Notes under the pieces: generated by a model
What the model saw: only the letters and a program-made list of their open reading frames with translations
Databases searched by the model: none
Told to the model about the DNA's origin: nothing
In this document: piece by piece, positions 1 to 8,958 of the stretch
Layout of the letters: every line of letters starts with the position of its first letter
Position numbering within the stretch: position 1 is the stretch's first letter
Position numbers and translations under genes: made by a program
Origin: Catenulispora sp. MAP5-51
GTDB taxonomy: Bacteria > Actinomycetota > Actinomycetes > Streptomycetales > Catenulisporaceae
DNA: 64,000 nt
NCBI RefSeq assembly: GCF_041261205.1
Contig: NZ_JBGCCH010000010.1
Span: 246,561 to 310,560 of the forward strand
Reading direction: 5' to 3'

Positions 1-2
1 TC

Positions 3-1112
3 GTCCAGGGCTACGTACCGGCCGAGCGGCTGGCCGCCGACCCGGACTTCGAGCACACCTCGCTGATGAACGACGTCGCGATCGCCAAGGCCGCCGACAA
101 GGCGGGTTTCAAGTACGTCTGGGCCTCCGAGCACCACTTCCTCGACGAGTACTCGCACCTGGCCAGCAACGACGTCTTCCTGGGCTACCTGGCCGCCGCG
201 ACCGAGCGGATCCACCTGGGCTCCGGCATCTTCAACCCGCTGCCGCAGGCCAACCACCCGGTGAAGGTGGCCGAGAAGGTCGCGACCCTGGACCACCTGT
301 CCGGCGGCCGGTTCGAGTTCGGCACGGGGCGCGGCGCCGGCTCGCGGGAGGTCCTGGGGCTGGGCCTGCCGGACACCACCGTCACCAAGGAGATCTGGGC
401 CGAGGTGGTGCGCGAGATCCCCAAGATGTGGATGCAGGACTCGTATTCGCACCAGGGCAAGTGGTTCTCCATGCCGGAGCGCAACGTGCTGCCGAAGCCG
501 TGGAAGAAGCCGCACCCGGCGATGTGGTACGCCGCGGGGAACCCGCCGTCCTACGAGATGGCCGCGCGCATGGGCCTGGGCGTGCTGGGCTTCTCGGTGG
601 GCTCGCCGGCCGACGCCGAGGCCGCGGTGGCGTCGTACAAGAAGGCGGTCCCGGCGGCTGAGCCGGTCGGCGCCTACGTCAACGACAACGTGATGGTGAC
701 GTCCTCGGCGGTGTGCCTGGCCGACGGACAGCGAGCCCGGCAAGCGGCCGCCACGATGGGCATAGGGCGCCTACAGTCCCTGGTGTTCCGGTACCACGAC
801 ACTTTCCCGCGCCCGGACTGGGTGCCGGAATGGCCGGCGGTGCTGCCCGAGCCGACCGTCGAGGAGGTCGACTGGCGCCTGCGCAACGGCTTCCTGATCT
901 GCGGCGATCCCGACGAGGTGCTGGCCCAGGTCAAGCGCTATGAGGCCACCGGGATCGACCAGCTGACCTTCGGGCTGCCGATCGGGCTGTCGCTCGCCGA
1001 CACGCTGGAGACGATCGACCTGATCGGCCGGCACGTGATCCCCAAGGTAGACAAGGACCCGGTGCACCGGACCACGCGCTTCCGCAGCGCGGCCGCGGCA
1101 TTGGGTAAGTGA
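3..1112 (+). CDS. LLM-class flavin-dependent oxidoreductase (5' end outside window)
   Basis: Luciferase-like (LLM, TIM-barrel) oxidoreductase using FMN or F420; substrate unknown. The frame is open to the left edge, and the residues before the first ATG (position 66) still match the family: the stretch GYVPAERLAADPDF aligns with the N-terminal region of the paralogue at 34061-35179. The true start therefore lies outside the window. Family signatures include EHHFLDEYSHL, the barrel strand IHLGSGIFN, the LDHLSGGRFEFGTGRG loop and a C-terminal DPVHRTT. The paralogue at the other end of the island is alike over the full length. A second LLM gene follows 31 bases downstream and then fbiC, suggesting one transcription unit. 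Whether it is a monooxygenase or an F420-dependent dehydrogenase cannot be told from sequence. Confidence 0.9.
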   Translation, partial: VQGYVPAERLAADPDFEHTSLMNDVAIAKAADKAGFKYVWASEHHFLDEYSHLASNDVFLGYLAAATERIHLGSGIFNPLPQANHPVKVAEKVATLDHLSGGRFEFGTGRGAGSREVLGLGLPDTTVTKEIWAEVVREIPKMWMQDSYSHQGKWFSMPERNVLPKPWKKPHPAMWYAAGNPPSYEMAARMGLGVLGFSVGSPADAEAAVASYKKAVPAAEPVGAYVNDNVMVTSSAVCLADGQRARQAAATMGIGRLQSLVFRYHDTFPRPDWVPEWPAVLPEPTVEEVDWRLRNGFLICGDPDEVLAQVKRYEATGIDQLTFGLPIGLSLADTLETIDLIGRHVIPKVDKDPVHRTTRFRSAAAALGK

Positions 1113-1143
1113 GAACCCACAAGCCCCACCAGAAGGAGTCGTC

Positions 1144-1980
1144 TTGCGCATCGGCGTCACGGTCTTCCTGACCGACCAGACCATCGGTCCGGCCGAGCTC
1201 GGGCGCGCGCTCGCCGAGCGCGGTTTCCAGTCGTACTACGCCCCCGAACACACCCACATCCCGATCAGCCGCGCGACCCCGGCGCCGCTCGGCGAGCCGC
1301 TGCCGGACTACTACTCACGGACGCTGGATCCCTTCATCGCGCTCACCACGGTCGCGGCCGCCGCCCCGGGCATCCGCGTGGGCACCGGCATCTGCCTGGC
1401 CGCCCAGCACGACCCGATCCTGCTGGCCAAGACCGTCGCGACGCTGGACCTGGTCACCGGCGGAAACCTCGACCTCGGCGTGGGCTTCGGGTGGAACAAG
1501 GAGGAGATGGCCGACCACGGCGTCGACTTCGGGACCCGCCGGGAGAAGGTGCGGGAGACCGTGCTGGCGATGAAGGAGCTGTGGGGCAACGAAGTCGCCT
1601 CCTACCACGGTGAGCACGTCTCCTTCGATCCCTCGTGGTCCTGGCCCAAGCCCGCGGCCGGCTCGGTCCCGGTGCTGATCGGCGGCGCGGCCGGGCCGAA
1701 GCTGTTCAAGGCGGTGGTGGACTACGCCGACGGCTGGATGCCGATCGGCGGACGCGGGCTGACGCAGGCGCTGCCGGTGCTGCGCGCCGCCGCGGAGGAG
1801 GCCGGGCGGGACCCGGACACGCTGCGCGTCGTGCCGTTCGGGACCGAGCCGAACCCGGGGAAGCTGGAGCACTACCAGGCCCTGGGCATCGAGGAGATTG
1901 TGTTCAACGTCCCATCGGCGCCCGCAGACCGGATCTTGCCCGTGCTCGACGACTACGCTCGCTACATCGACCGGGAATAG
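1144..1980 (+). CDS. LLM-class F420-dependent oxidoreductase (TIGR03619-like)
   Basis: A 278-residue LLM-fold protein, shorter than and distinct from the upstream paralogue type. It begins [20 protein letters not shown] and carries [13 protein letters not shown], the IRVGTGICL strand, [21 protein letters not shown] and GWMPIGGRG, typical of the TIGR03619 group assigned to F420 binding. The TTG start at 1144 is supported by AGAAGGAG about 8 bases upstream. It lies between another LLM gene and fbiC, which makes the cofactor this group uses, so F420 dependence is a reasonable inference. The substrate is unknown; membership in the acyl-CoA catabolic island suggests a reductive or dehydrogenation step on the same compound class. 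Confidence 0.88.
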   Translation: MRIGVTVFLTDQTIGPAELGRALAERGFQSYYAPEHTHIPISRATPAPLGEPLPDYYSRTLDPFIALTTVAAAAPGIRVGTGICLAAQHDPILLAKTVATLDLVTGGNLDLGVGFGWNKEEMADHGVDFGTRREKVRETVLAMKELWGNEVASYHGEHVSFDPSWSWPKPAAGSVPVLIGGAAGPKLFKAVVDYADGWMPIGGRGLTQALPVLRAAAEEAGRDPDTLRVVPFGTEPNPGKLEHYQALGIEEIVFNVPSAPADRILPVLDDYARYIDRE

Positions 1981-2009
1981 ATCCGGTTCACCGCCGCGTA
2001 GGAACTGGA

Positions 2010-4589
2010 ATGACGATGCAGCCCACCGCCAATGCGATGCGCCGTGCCCTGCACCGGGCGGGTGAGGGAGTCGCGCTCAGCGTCGAGGAGGCGACGGTCC
2101 TGCTCGCCGCGCGCGGCGCCGACCTGGACGCGCTGTGCGCCGTCGCCTCTCGCCTGCGCGACCAGGGCCTGGAGGCGGCCGGACGCCCCGGGGTGGTCAC
2201 CTACTCGCGCAAGGTGTTCATCCCCCTGACCCGGCTGTGCCGCGACCGGTGCCACTACTGCACCTTCGTCACGGTCCCCGGCCGCCTGGACTCGCTGTAC
2301 CTGTCCCCTGACGAGGTGCTGGACATCGCCGCCAAGGGCGCGGCCCTGGGCTGCAAGGAAGCCCTGTTCACGCTGGGCGACCGGCCCGAGGACCGGTGGC
2401 CGCAGGCCAAGGAGTGGCTGGACGCGCACGGGTACGACTCCACGCTGGACTATGTGCGGGCCATGTCGATCCGGGTGCTGGAGGAGACCGGCCTGCTGCC
2501 GCACCTCAACCCGGGCGTCCTGTCCTGGTCGGACTTCCAGCGGCTCAAGCCGGTGGCCCCGTCGATGGGCATGATGCTGGAGACCACCGCCACGCGCCTG
2601 TGGTCCGAGCCTGGTGGACCGCACTACGGGTCCCCGGACAAGGAACCCGCGGTGCGGCTCCGTGTATTGGAGGACGCGGGCCGCTCTTCGGTTCCCTTCA
2701 CCACCGGAATTCTCATCGGGATCGGCGAGACCCTGGAGGAGCGCGCCGACTCGATCTTCGCGATGCGCAAGGTCGCCCGGACCTACCGCGGCGTCCAGGA
2801 GATCATCATCCAGAACTTCCGGGCCAAGCCGGCCACGGCGATGATGAACACACCGGACGCCGACCTCGAAGAGCTCGCGGCGACGATCGCCACGGCGCGC
2901 GTCGTCCTGGGCCCCGCGGTCCGCATCCAGGCACCGCCGAACCTCGTGGACGCCGAGTACGCGCTGATGCTCCGCGCCGGCATCGACGACTGGGGCGGCG
3001 TGTCCCCGCTGACCGCCGACCACGTCAACCCCGAGCGCCCCTGGCCCGCCATCGACGAACTCGCCGCCCAGTCCGCCACAGCCGGCTTCACCCTGAAGGA
3101 GCGGCTGACGATCTACCCCGAGTACGTGCTGCGGGGCGAGCCCTGGCTGGACCCGCGGATCATGCCGCACGTCCAGGCCCTCGCCGACCCCGAGACCGGC
3201 ATGGCGCTCGAGGGCCGCATCCCGACCGGCATCCGCTGGCAGGAGCCCGACGGCGGCTGGGACGCCTCCAGCGGACGCACGGACCTGCACGCCGCCATCG
3301 ACACCGAAGGACGCACCGGCGACCGCCGCTCGGACTTCTCAGACGTCTACGGCGACTGGGACGAACTCCGGGAGCACGCCTCGCGCACGTCTGTCGACCA
3401 CAGTGCCGGTGCCCCGGAGCGCATCGACGCGGCAGTGAAGACGGCGCTCGCGGCGGCCGAACGCGATCCCGGGAACCTGTCGGACACCGACGCCCTGGCC
3501 CTGATCCACGCCGACGGCCCGGCCCTGGACGCCCTCGCCGCCCTGGCCGACGGCCTGCGGCGGGACGCGGTCGGCGACGAGGTGACGTACATCGTCAACC
3601 GGAACATCAACTTCACCAACGTCTGTTACACCGGCTGCCGCTTCTGTGCTTTCGCCCAGCGGCGCACTGATGCCGACGCGTACACGCTGTCCGTGTCCGA
3701 AGTCGGCGACCGGGCCGAAGCCGCCTGGCAGGTCGGCGCCACCGAGATCTGCATGCAGGGCGGCATCCACCCCGACCTGCCGGGCACCGCGTACTTCGAC
3801 CTGGCCGCCGAGATCAAGCGCCGGGTCCCCGAACTGCACCTGCACTCTTACTCGCCGATGGAGATCATCAACGGCGTCTCCCGCACCGGCCTGTCCATCC
3901 GGGAATTCCTCACGGCGGCCAAGGAAGCCGGCGTCGACTCCCTCCCCGGCACCGCCGCCGAGATCCTCGACGACGACGTCCGCTGGGTCCTCACCAAGGG
4001 CAAACTGCCGGCCGCCCAGTGGATCGAGGTGATCACCACCGCCCACCAGGTCGGCATCCCGACCACCTCGACCATGATGTACGGCCACGTCGACAACCCG
4101 GCACACTGGGTCGCGCACCTCCGCGTCCTGGCCCGCATCCAGGACGAAACCGGCGGCTTCACCGAGTTCGTACCCCTGCCCTTCGTCCACTCCAACGCCC
4201 CGGTCTACCTCGCCGGCATCGCCCGCCCCGGCCCCACCCTCCGCGACAACCGCGCCGTCCACGCGATGGCCCGCATCATGCTCCACGGCCGAATCAAGAA
4301 CATCCAGACCTCATGGGTGAAACTCGGCACGGACAACAGCCGCCTGATGCTCGCCGGCGGCGTCAACGACATGGGCGGCACCCTCATGGAGGAGACAATC
4401 TCGCGCATGGCAGGCAGCGAATACGGCTCCGCGAAGGGCATCGCCGAACTGGAGGAGATCTGCGCCCCACTGGACCGCCCCACCCGCCAGCGCTCGACGC
4501 TGTACGGCGAGGTCCCACCCGAGCGAATCCAGGCCGCACGCGAGGCCGACTCGCAAGGGCTGCTGCGGACCATGCTGCCACTGGCGTAG
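2010..4589 (+). CDS. fbiC: FO synthase, CofG-CofH fusion (7,8-didemethyl-8-hydroxy-5-deazariboflavin synthase)
   Basis: Two radical-SAM halves in one 859-residue chain, the actinobacterial arrangement (Mycobacterium FbiC is about 856 residues). It joins 5-amino-6-ribitylaminouracil and tyrosine to make FO, the F420 precursor. The N-terminal CofG half has its 4Fe-4S cysteines at C77, C81 and C84 (CRDRCHYC); the CofH half has C539, C543 and C546 (CYTGCRFC). The open frame extends back into the preceding gene, but ATG 2010 is chosen because AGGA lies 6 bases upstream and the protein then has family length; ATG 2016 is an alternative. It lies 29 bases after an LLM gene, so cofactor supply and probable cofactor users are co-located. 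Confidence 0.97.
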   Translation: MTMQPTANAMRRALHRAGEGVALSVEEATVLLAARGADLDALCAVASRLRDQGLEAAGRPGVVTYSRKVFIPLTRLCRDRCHYCTFVTVPGRLDSLYLSPDEVLDIAAKGAALGCKEALFTLGDRPEDRWPQAKEWLDAHGYDSTLDYVRAMSIRVLEETGLLPHLNPGVLSWSDFQRLKPVAPSMGMMLETTATRLWSEPGGPHYGSPDKEPAVRLRVLEDAGRSSVPFTTGILIGIGETLEERADSIFAMRKVARTYRGVQEIIIQNFRAKPATAMMNTPDADLEELAATIATARVVLGPAVRIQAPPNLVDAEYALMLRAGIDDWGGVSPLTADHVNPERPWPAIDELAAQSATAGFTLKERLTIYPEYVLRGEPWLDPRIMPHVQALADPETGMALEGRIPTGIRWQEPDGGWDASSGRTDLHAAIDTEGRTGDRRSDFSDVYGDWDELREHASRTSVDHSAGAPERIDAAVKTALAAAERDPGNLSDTDALALIHADGPALDALAALADGLRRDAVGDEVTYIVNRNINFTNVCYTGCRFCAFAQRRTDADAYTLSVSEVGDRAEAAWQVGATEICMQGGIHPDLPGTAYFDLAAEIKRRVPELHLHSYSPMEIINGVSRTGLSIREFLTAAKEAGVDSLPGTAAEILDDDVRWVLTKGKLPAAQWIEVITTAHQVGIPTTSTMMYGHVDNPAHWVAHLRVLARIQDETGGFTEFVPLPFVHSNAPVYLAGIARPGPTLRDNRAVHAMARIMLHGRIKNIQTSWVKLGTDNSRLMLAGGVNDMGGTLMEETISRMAGSEYGSAKGIAELEEICAPLDRPTRQRSTLYGEVPPERIQAAREADSQGLLRTMLPLA

Positions 4590-4614
4590 GGCCGGTGCGG
4601 GCCCGGCGGAGGCG

Positions 4615-4637
4615 GCTCGGTGCAGCAGCAGCCGAGC
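4615..4637 (+). terminator. weak terminator-like hairpin after fbiC
   Basis: GCTCGG pairs with CCGAGC around an 11-base loop, 25 bases after the fbiC stop. There is no T-tract, so intrinsic termination is uncertain. The much larger palindrome starting at 4680 may do this job instead. Confidence 0.3.
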
Positions 4638-4679
4638 ACTGTGTGACACGTGGATCCCGCATCCCATAGAGGGGGGTTT

Positions 4680-4834
4680 GTTCCGGGTCCCCCGCCGCGT
4701 CGACGGGCGAAGCCAAGCTGGCCGGTCCGGTGGTGTCAAGCCGCACGTTTCGCAACCCAGCAGCAGCGATCCGGCTTTACACCACCGGACCGGCCTGCTT
4801 CCGTCAGGCGGCGATGCGGCGGGGGACCCGGAAC
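4680..4834. repeat. nested 155-bp near-palindrome (cruciform-forming inverted repeats)
   Basis: Two inverted-repeat pairs sit one inside the other. The outer arms, 19 bases each at 4680-4698 and 4816-4834, are perfect complements (GTTCCGGGTCCCCCGCCGC and its reverse complement). The inner arms at 4715-4736 and 4779-4800 match over 22 bases with one mismatch, and pairing resumes at 4738-4743 with 4772-4777, leaving a 28-base loop. The whole stretch can fold as one long hairpin. No protein is encoded. It could be a mobile-element remnant, a strong bidirectional terminator for fbiC and the convergent gene at 5285-5896, or an unrecognised repeat family. Confidence 0.75.
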
Positions 4835-5222
4835 ACTGGCGACCACAAGCAGCACCGCCACCGAACAACACAACGCGCCCACGCACGAAAACAAAGCCGA
4901 ACAGTCGCGGGCCGCCGCCTTCAGCAGGTCCGCAGGGGGCGCCCCCCGCTGTAGAGCGCCCGCCGGAGGCACCTGCCTTTGATCTTAGGCACCCACCAAA
5001 CGCGGCAGGCAGTCGCCAGACCAAACGCGTGCGCAGTGACTCGGACCGGCGCGCGCTCTTGCCCAGCCACGGCCGCCGCCCGCCAATGCAACCTGCGACA
5101 GTGACATCGGACCGGTGCGCGGTCGTGTCCACAGGAACCGCCGGCCGCCAACGCGAAACGAGTGCCTCACCCGAACTGCGCCACCAGCGGATCCCGTAAA
5201 CCATGCGCGAAGCCGTAAAAAT
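4835..5222. other. non-coding stretch between convergent genes
   Basis: About 390 bases with short frames only. None has a ribosome-binding site or family resemblance. Apart from the palindrome to its left and the terminator to its right I see no feature here. Confidence 0.5.
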
Positions 5223-5245
5223 AGCTTCAAAATCACAAAAAAGCT
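5223..5245 (-). terminator. intrinsic terminator of the secreted-protein gene
   Basis: On the minus strand AGCTT pairs with AAGCT around an AT-rich loop and is followed by ATTTTTA. The stem is short (5 bp), but the T-tract is conspicuous in this GC-rich sequence and lies 40 bases past the stop at 5285. Confidence 0.55.
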
Positions 5246-5284
5246 GCGCCATGGCCCGAGACCGCCACAAATCCGACCACCCGC

Positions 5285-5896
5285 CTACCCGAACTTCGCC
5301 GGGAACTCATACGCCACGAACGGCACATCCCGCCCCACATTCAGCTGCACCTGCGTGTGGTCCTTCAACGCCACCTTCCGCGGGTCGCCGTCGTACCGCT
5401 TCCCGTCCACCCACACCGTCACATCCCCCTGCGCCGGCCCGACCTCGTGCCGGTCCAGGGGCTGTCCCCACAGGTCGAAGAACTCGCCGAGATTGAAATC
5501 CTGCGGCTTCGGCGCCTCCTCGTGGATCACACCGGACTCGTCGTGGGTGTGCAGCCAGTAGAAGCCCTTCGCCGCGGTGATGTTCGGGTCGGACTCCGTC
5601 GGGTCCAGGACCACCGGCCGCAGGACCCCGACACCGGCTGGCACCCACTGCTCCATGCCGTCGATGTACAGCGTCAGGTGCGAGTGCACGTGGAAGCCGC
5701 CGCTGACCATCGCTCCGGCGGGGATGCCGTCCACCGGCTTGCCGTCCAGGACTGCGGCGGTGACCAGTACCGACGGGTCGTCCACGATCTCGTCGGCGGC
5801 GGCCAGGGGAGCGCCGCAGACGGCGAGGAACAGAGCGGCGGCGAGGGCTGGGGCGAGGATTGCAGCGGGGGCGGAGGCGCGGCGCGGAGTGCTCAT
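5285..5896 (-). CDS. secreted His-rich conserved protein, function unknown
   Basis: A 203-residue exported protein. An N-terminal signal peptide (arginines, then an Ala/Leu-rich core ending near APLAAADE) precedes one compact domain. The domain carries HVHSHLTLYIDG, then LHTHDESGVIHEE, then FNLGEFFDLWGQPL, a set I know from a bacterial family of extracytoplasmic proteins without assigned function. The clustered histidines could bind metal; that is inference. The ATG start at 5896 has no clear ribosome-binding site. It is divergent from the sigma factor at 5996, with an inverted repeat (5911-5931) between them, and convergent with fbiC. Confidence 0.8.
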   Translation of the reverse strand: MSTPRRASAPAAILAPALAAALFLAVCGAPLAAADEIVDDPSVLVTAAVLDGKPVDGIPAGAMVSGGFHVHSHLTLYIDGMEQWVPAGVGVLRPVVLDPTESDPNITAAKGFYWLHTHDESGVIHEEAPKPQDFNLGEFFDLWGQPLDRHEVGPAQGDVTVWVDGKRYDGDPRKVALKDHTQVQLNVGRDVPFVAYEFPAKFG

Positions 5897-5910
5897 CAGA
5901 TCAGGATCGT

Positions 5911-5931
5911 TCTATGGCGGTGTGACATAGA
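5911..5931. promoter_or_regulatory. small inverted repeat in a divergent promoter region
   Basis: TCTATG and CATAGA separated by 9 bases, in the 99-base gap between the secreted-protein gene and the sigma-factor gene. It is a possible operator; no other copy was noticed. Confidence 0.3.
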
Positions 5932-5995
5932 TTGAGAGTATTCATGCTCCTCCGGTGCTGGTAAACGGATCGTCACTCGAAAGCGTGAAAGGGTC

Positions 5996-6505
5996 GTGGA
6001 CCGAGGAACCGAGGACTTCGCAGCTTTCTACGAACGCCACCGCGACCCCTGCTTCCGGGCCGTGCTGGCCTCCGTTGCCGACCGGCACCTGGCCGAGGAG
6101 CTGACGGCCGAGGCCTTCGCCCGGGCGTGGGGGCACTGGCGCAAGGTCGCCAAGCACCCGGCGCCGGCGGCCTGGGTGGTGCGTACCGCGCTGAACACGC
6201 ACGTCTCCTGGTGGCGTCGGCGCCGCCGCGAGGTCGCGTGGGACGCCGCGGGCGAGGACCGGAGCGCACTGGCCGACGGCGATGCGACCGCCGTCGACCT
6301 GGGTATCCGGAACGCCTTGCGCAAGCTGCCCGCGCGGCAGCGCGAAGTAGTCGTGCTGCGGGTCTTCCTCGATCTGGACACCCGGGGCACGGCCGCAGCG
6401 CTCGGCATCGCCCCCGGCACCGTCCAGGCCCACCTCCACCGTGCGCTGAAGGCGCTGCGGGCGGAGCTCGAAGACACCACCGAGCGGGAGGACATCACGC
6501 GATGA
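5996..6505 (+). CDS. ECF-type RNA polymerase sigma factor
   Basis: A 169-residue sigma factor with region 2 (FYERHRDPCFRAVL to AFARAWGHW) and region 4 (LPARQREVVVLRVFLDL followed by the helix-turn-helix GTAAALGIAPGTVQAHLHRAL). It resembles the SigE-type ECF group. GTG 5996 is chosen because GAAAGGG lies just upstream. The stop overlaps the next start (ATGA), so it is translationally coupled to the membrane protein at 6502, the usual arrangement of an ECF sigma factor and its regulator. The signal and promoters controlled are unknown. Confidence 0.9.
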   Translation: MDRGTEDFAAFYERHRDPCFRAVLASVADRHLAEELTAEAFARAWGHWRKVAKHPAPAAWVVRTALNTHVSWWRRRRREVAWDAAGEDRSALADGDATAVDLGIRNALRKLPARQREVVVLRVFLDLDTRGTAAALGIAPGTVQAHLHRALKALRAELEDTTEREDITR

Positions 6506-7302
6506 CCACAGACGACTTCGACACCATCGGCCCCGGCGACACCATCGGCCCCGGCGACGAGGAACTGCTCGCCGGCCTGCACCGGTCCGTGGCCGGTGTG
6601 ACGCTGGCCGTCGGCACCGCCGACGTGGTGGCGCTCGGCCGCCGCAGCCGCAACCGGCGCCGCGCCGTGGCGGCCGGGATCGGAACGAGCGCGGCGGCGA
6701 TCGTCGCGGCGATCGGCGTGCTGGCGCCGTCGGCAAGCACCGGCACTGGCCCCGTGCAGAACGCGGCGCCGCAGAAGGCTGTCACCCCCGGTACCGAGAA
6801 GGCCGCCACCACGCCCGCCACCACCCCCGCCACCACCCCCGGCACCGAGAAAACCACCCCCACGCCCCCCACCCCCGGCGCCGTCCAGACCCTGAACATC
6901 CAGGAGACCGGATTCTCCCTGGAGGAGAAAGCAGACGGCACGGTCCACCTGTCCATCACGCAGATCGTCGACCCGACCATCGTCCAGTCCGTGCTGGAGA
7001 AGGCCGGAGTCCCCGCGGTCATCATGGTCGAGCAGGTCCCGCAGGGCTGGGACCTGACCAAGGGCATCGAGTGCAAGCCGGACCCCGGCGTGGTCGACGC
7101 CGGTACGCTCGGCGGGGCCGTCAAGATCGACTTCACCCACGGCTGGGACTTCACGATCGACAAGGCCGGCATTCCGGCCGGGGACTACATGACGGTCATG
7201 CAGTTCCAGTCGCACGGCCGGGAGGCCGGGACGCAGTTCGGGATGAAGGTCGGTCGGCAGACGACCTGCGTGCCCGAGTACAACGCCCCGACCGACCAGT
7301 GA
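6502..7302 (+). CDS. single-pass membrane protein coupled to the ECF sigma factor
   Basis: A 266-residue protein overlapping the sigma gene by 4 bases. The N-terminal cytoplasmic part (about 1-55) opens with a repeated TIGPGD, then a basic RRSRNRRR patch precedes one membrane helix at roughly 57-75. The exterior begins with a Thr/Pro-rich linker of PATT and GTEK repeats and ends in a roughly 140-residue domain that I do not recognise. The topology fits an anti-sigma or sensor partner, but I see no zinc-binding anti-sigma motif, so that role rests on context. The 3' end is 9 bases from a convergent ligase gene. Confidence 0.82.
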   Translation: MTTDDFDTIGPGDTIGPGDEELLAGLHRSVAGVTLAVGTADVVALGRRSRNRRRAVAAGIGTSAAAIVAAIGVLAPSASTGTGPVQNAAPQKAVTPGTEKAATTPATTPATTPGTEKTTPTPPTPGAVQTLNIQETGFSLEEKADGTVHLSITQIVDPTIVQSVLEKAGVPAVIMVEQVPQGWDLTKGIECKPDPGVVDAGTLGGAVKIDFTHGWDFTIDKAGIPAGDYMTVMQFQSHGREAGTQFGMKVGRQTTCVPEYNAPTDQ

Positions 7303-7311
7303 CCCCGCCCC

Positions 7312-8844
7312 TCACCGCAGCTCGCGCTTGAGCACCTTCCCCAGCGAGCTGCGCGGGAACGCCTCGACCAACTCCACGTGCCGCGGCACCTTGTAGTTGG
7401 CGAGGCGTTCCCGCGCGTACGCGAGCAGCGCCTCCGGCTCGACCCGCTGCCCCGGCACCGCGATGACGAACGCCTTCCCCACCTCTCCGAGCCGCTGGTC
7501 CGGCACCCCCACGACCGCCGCCTCCTGGACCCCGGGGAACGCCAGCAGCACCTGCTCGATCTCGGCCGGATAGGCGTTGAAGCCCCCGCAGATGAACATG
7601 TCCTTGATCCGGTCGGTGATCCGCAGGTTCCCCGCCTCGTCCAGGTCGCCGACGTCCCCGGTGCGCAGCCAGCCGTCGGCGTCGACCGCCTCGGCGGTGG
7701 CCGCCTCGTCCTCGAAGTAGCCGCGCATCACGTTGTAGCCGCGCACCAGGATCTCCCCGGTGCCCTCCGCGATCCGCACCTCGACGCCGTCGATCGCCCG
7801 GCCCGAGGTGCGCGCGACGACCTCCGGGGCGTCCCCGTCGCGGCACATCGTCACCACTCCGGTGGCCTCGGTCAGGCCGTAGGCGGTGATCACCGTCGAC
7901 AGGCCCAGCGTGTCCCGCATCCGCTCGATCAGCTCCACCGGGATCACCGCCGCGCCGGTGGCCGCCGCCCGCAGCGAGCTGAGATCGTGCTTGGCCAGGT
8001 CCGGATGCGCCAGCATCATCTGGTACACCGCCGGCGCCGCCGGGAACACCGTTATCCGCTCCCGCTCGATCGTCTCGAACAATGCCTCGGCGTCGAAGGA
8101 CGGTAGCGGGACCATCGTCGCGCCGCGCATCAGGCAGGCCAGGATCCCGGCCTTGTAGCCGAACGTGTGGGAGAACGGGTTCGCGATCAGGTAGCGGTCC
8201 CCGGCGCGCAGGCCGACGATCTCCGACCACTGGTGGAAGGCACGTGTGGTCTGGCCGTGCGTGGTCTCCACGCCCTTCGGGGCGCCGGTCGTGCCCGACG
8301 TGAAGAAGAGGTCGCCGGGCGAATCAGGGCTCAGCGACGCCGCCGCCTCGTCGAACACCGAGGCCGGCACCTTCATGCCCGGCGCCCGGAACTGCCTGCG
8401 GGACACCACCGGGGGCAGGCCGCCGTCGGTGAAGGCGGTCATCACCTCCAGGTCCGGCAGTTCGTCGCGGATCGCCTTCAGCTCCCCGACGTAGTCCACG
8501 CCCAGGAACTCGCCGGCCGCCGCGACCAGCTTGGTCCGCGACGTGCGCAGGATGTGAGCGGCCTCGGCCGCCTTCAGCCGGGTGTTGAGCGGGACCAGGA
8601 CCGCGCCGACCGAGACCGCGCCGAGCGCCGTCACGATCCACTCCGCCGAGTTCGGGGCCCACACCGCCACGCGGTCGCCGGGCCGCACGCCCCAGGCGAT
8701 CATCGCCCGGCCCGTCTGTCTCACCCGCGAGGCGAGGTCGGCGAAGGTCAGCCGTTGTTCGCCGTCGACCACCGCCTCGCGTTCGCCGTGTTCTTCGGCG
8801 GCGCGTGCCACCAGGTCCGGGATCGTCGTCTCGCCGTGCTCCAC
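7312..8844 (-). CDS. AMP-forming acyl-CoA ligase (FadD3-like)
   Basis: ANL-superfamily enzyme activating a carboxylic acid to its CoA thioester through an acyl-adenylate. Visible motifs are the phosphate loop FFTSGTTGAPKGV, YGLTEATG, GWLRTGDVGDLD, and the C-terminal catalytic lysine in SSLGKVLKREL. The frame opens at ATG 8895, but GTG 8844 is preferred: it has GAGGA 7 bases upstream and gives 510 residues, close to mycobacterial FadD3, the ligase for the HIP intermediate of steroid rings C and D, which it resembles at the N-terminus. An operator palindrome (8907-8925) lies between it and the divergent thiolase gene. Substrate assignment is inference. Confidence 0.9.
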   Translation of the reverse strand: MEHGETTIPDLVARAAEEHGEREAVVDGEQRLTFADLASRVRQTGRAMIAWGVRPGDRVAVWAPNSAEWIVTALGAVSVGAVLVPLNTRLKAAEAAHILRTSRTKLVAAAGEFLGVDYVGELKAIRDELPDLEVMTAFTDGGLPPVVSRRQFRAPGMKVPASVFDEAAASLSPDSPGDLFFTSGTTGAPKGVETTHGQTTRAFHQWSEIVGLRAGDRYLIANPFSHTFGYKAGILACLMRGATMVPLPSFDAEALFETIERERITVFPAAPAVYQMMLAHPDLAKHDLSSLRAAATGAAVIPVELIERMRDTLGLSTVITAYGLTEATGVVTMCRDGDAPEVVARTSGRAIDGVEVRIAEGTGEILVRGYNVMRGYFEDEAATAEAVDADGWLRTGDVGDLDEAGNLRITDRIKDMFICGGFNAYPAEIEQVLLAFPGVQEAAVVGVPDQRLGEVGKAFVIAVPGQRVEPEALLAYARERLANYKVPRHVELVEAFPRSSLGKVLKRELR

Positions 8845-8906
8845 CGTCGTGTCCTCACCGGGAAGAGATGGCTCTGGCACCGTGCCGGAGCCCATGATAG
8901 GCAGAT

Positions 8907-8925
8907 ATCTGACGTAGCGTCAGAT
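8907..8925. promoter_or_regulatory. operator site A of the CTGACG regulon
   Basis: Perfect 19-base palindrome ATCTGACGTAGCGTCAGAT, the best copy of the consensus. It lies in the 114-base divergent gap and could control both the ligase (7312-8844) and the thiolase operon (8959 onward). Confidence 0.85.
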
Positions 8926-8958
8926 TGACTGTGTCTAATTTTCAAAACAAGGGGTTGC

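Noticed and set aside
1635..2009. Extended N-terminus of FbiC
   Set aside because: The extension is a shadow of the overlapping LLM gene. ATG 2010 has a ribosome-binding site and gives the family length.
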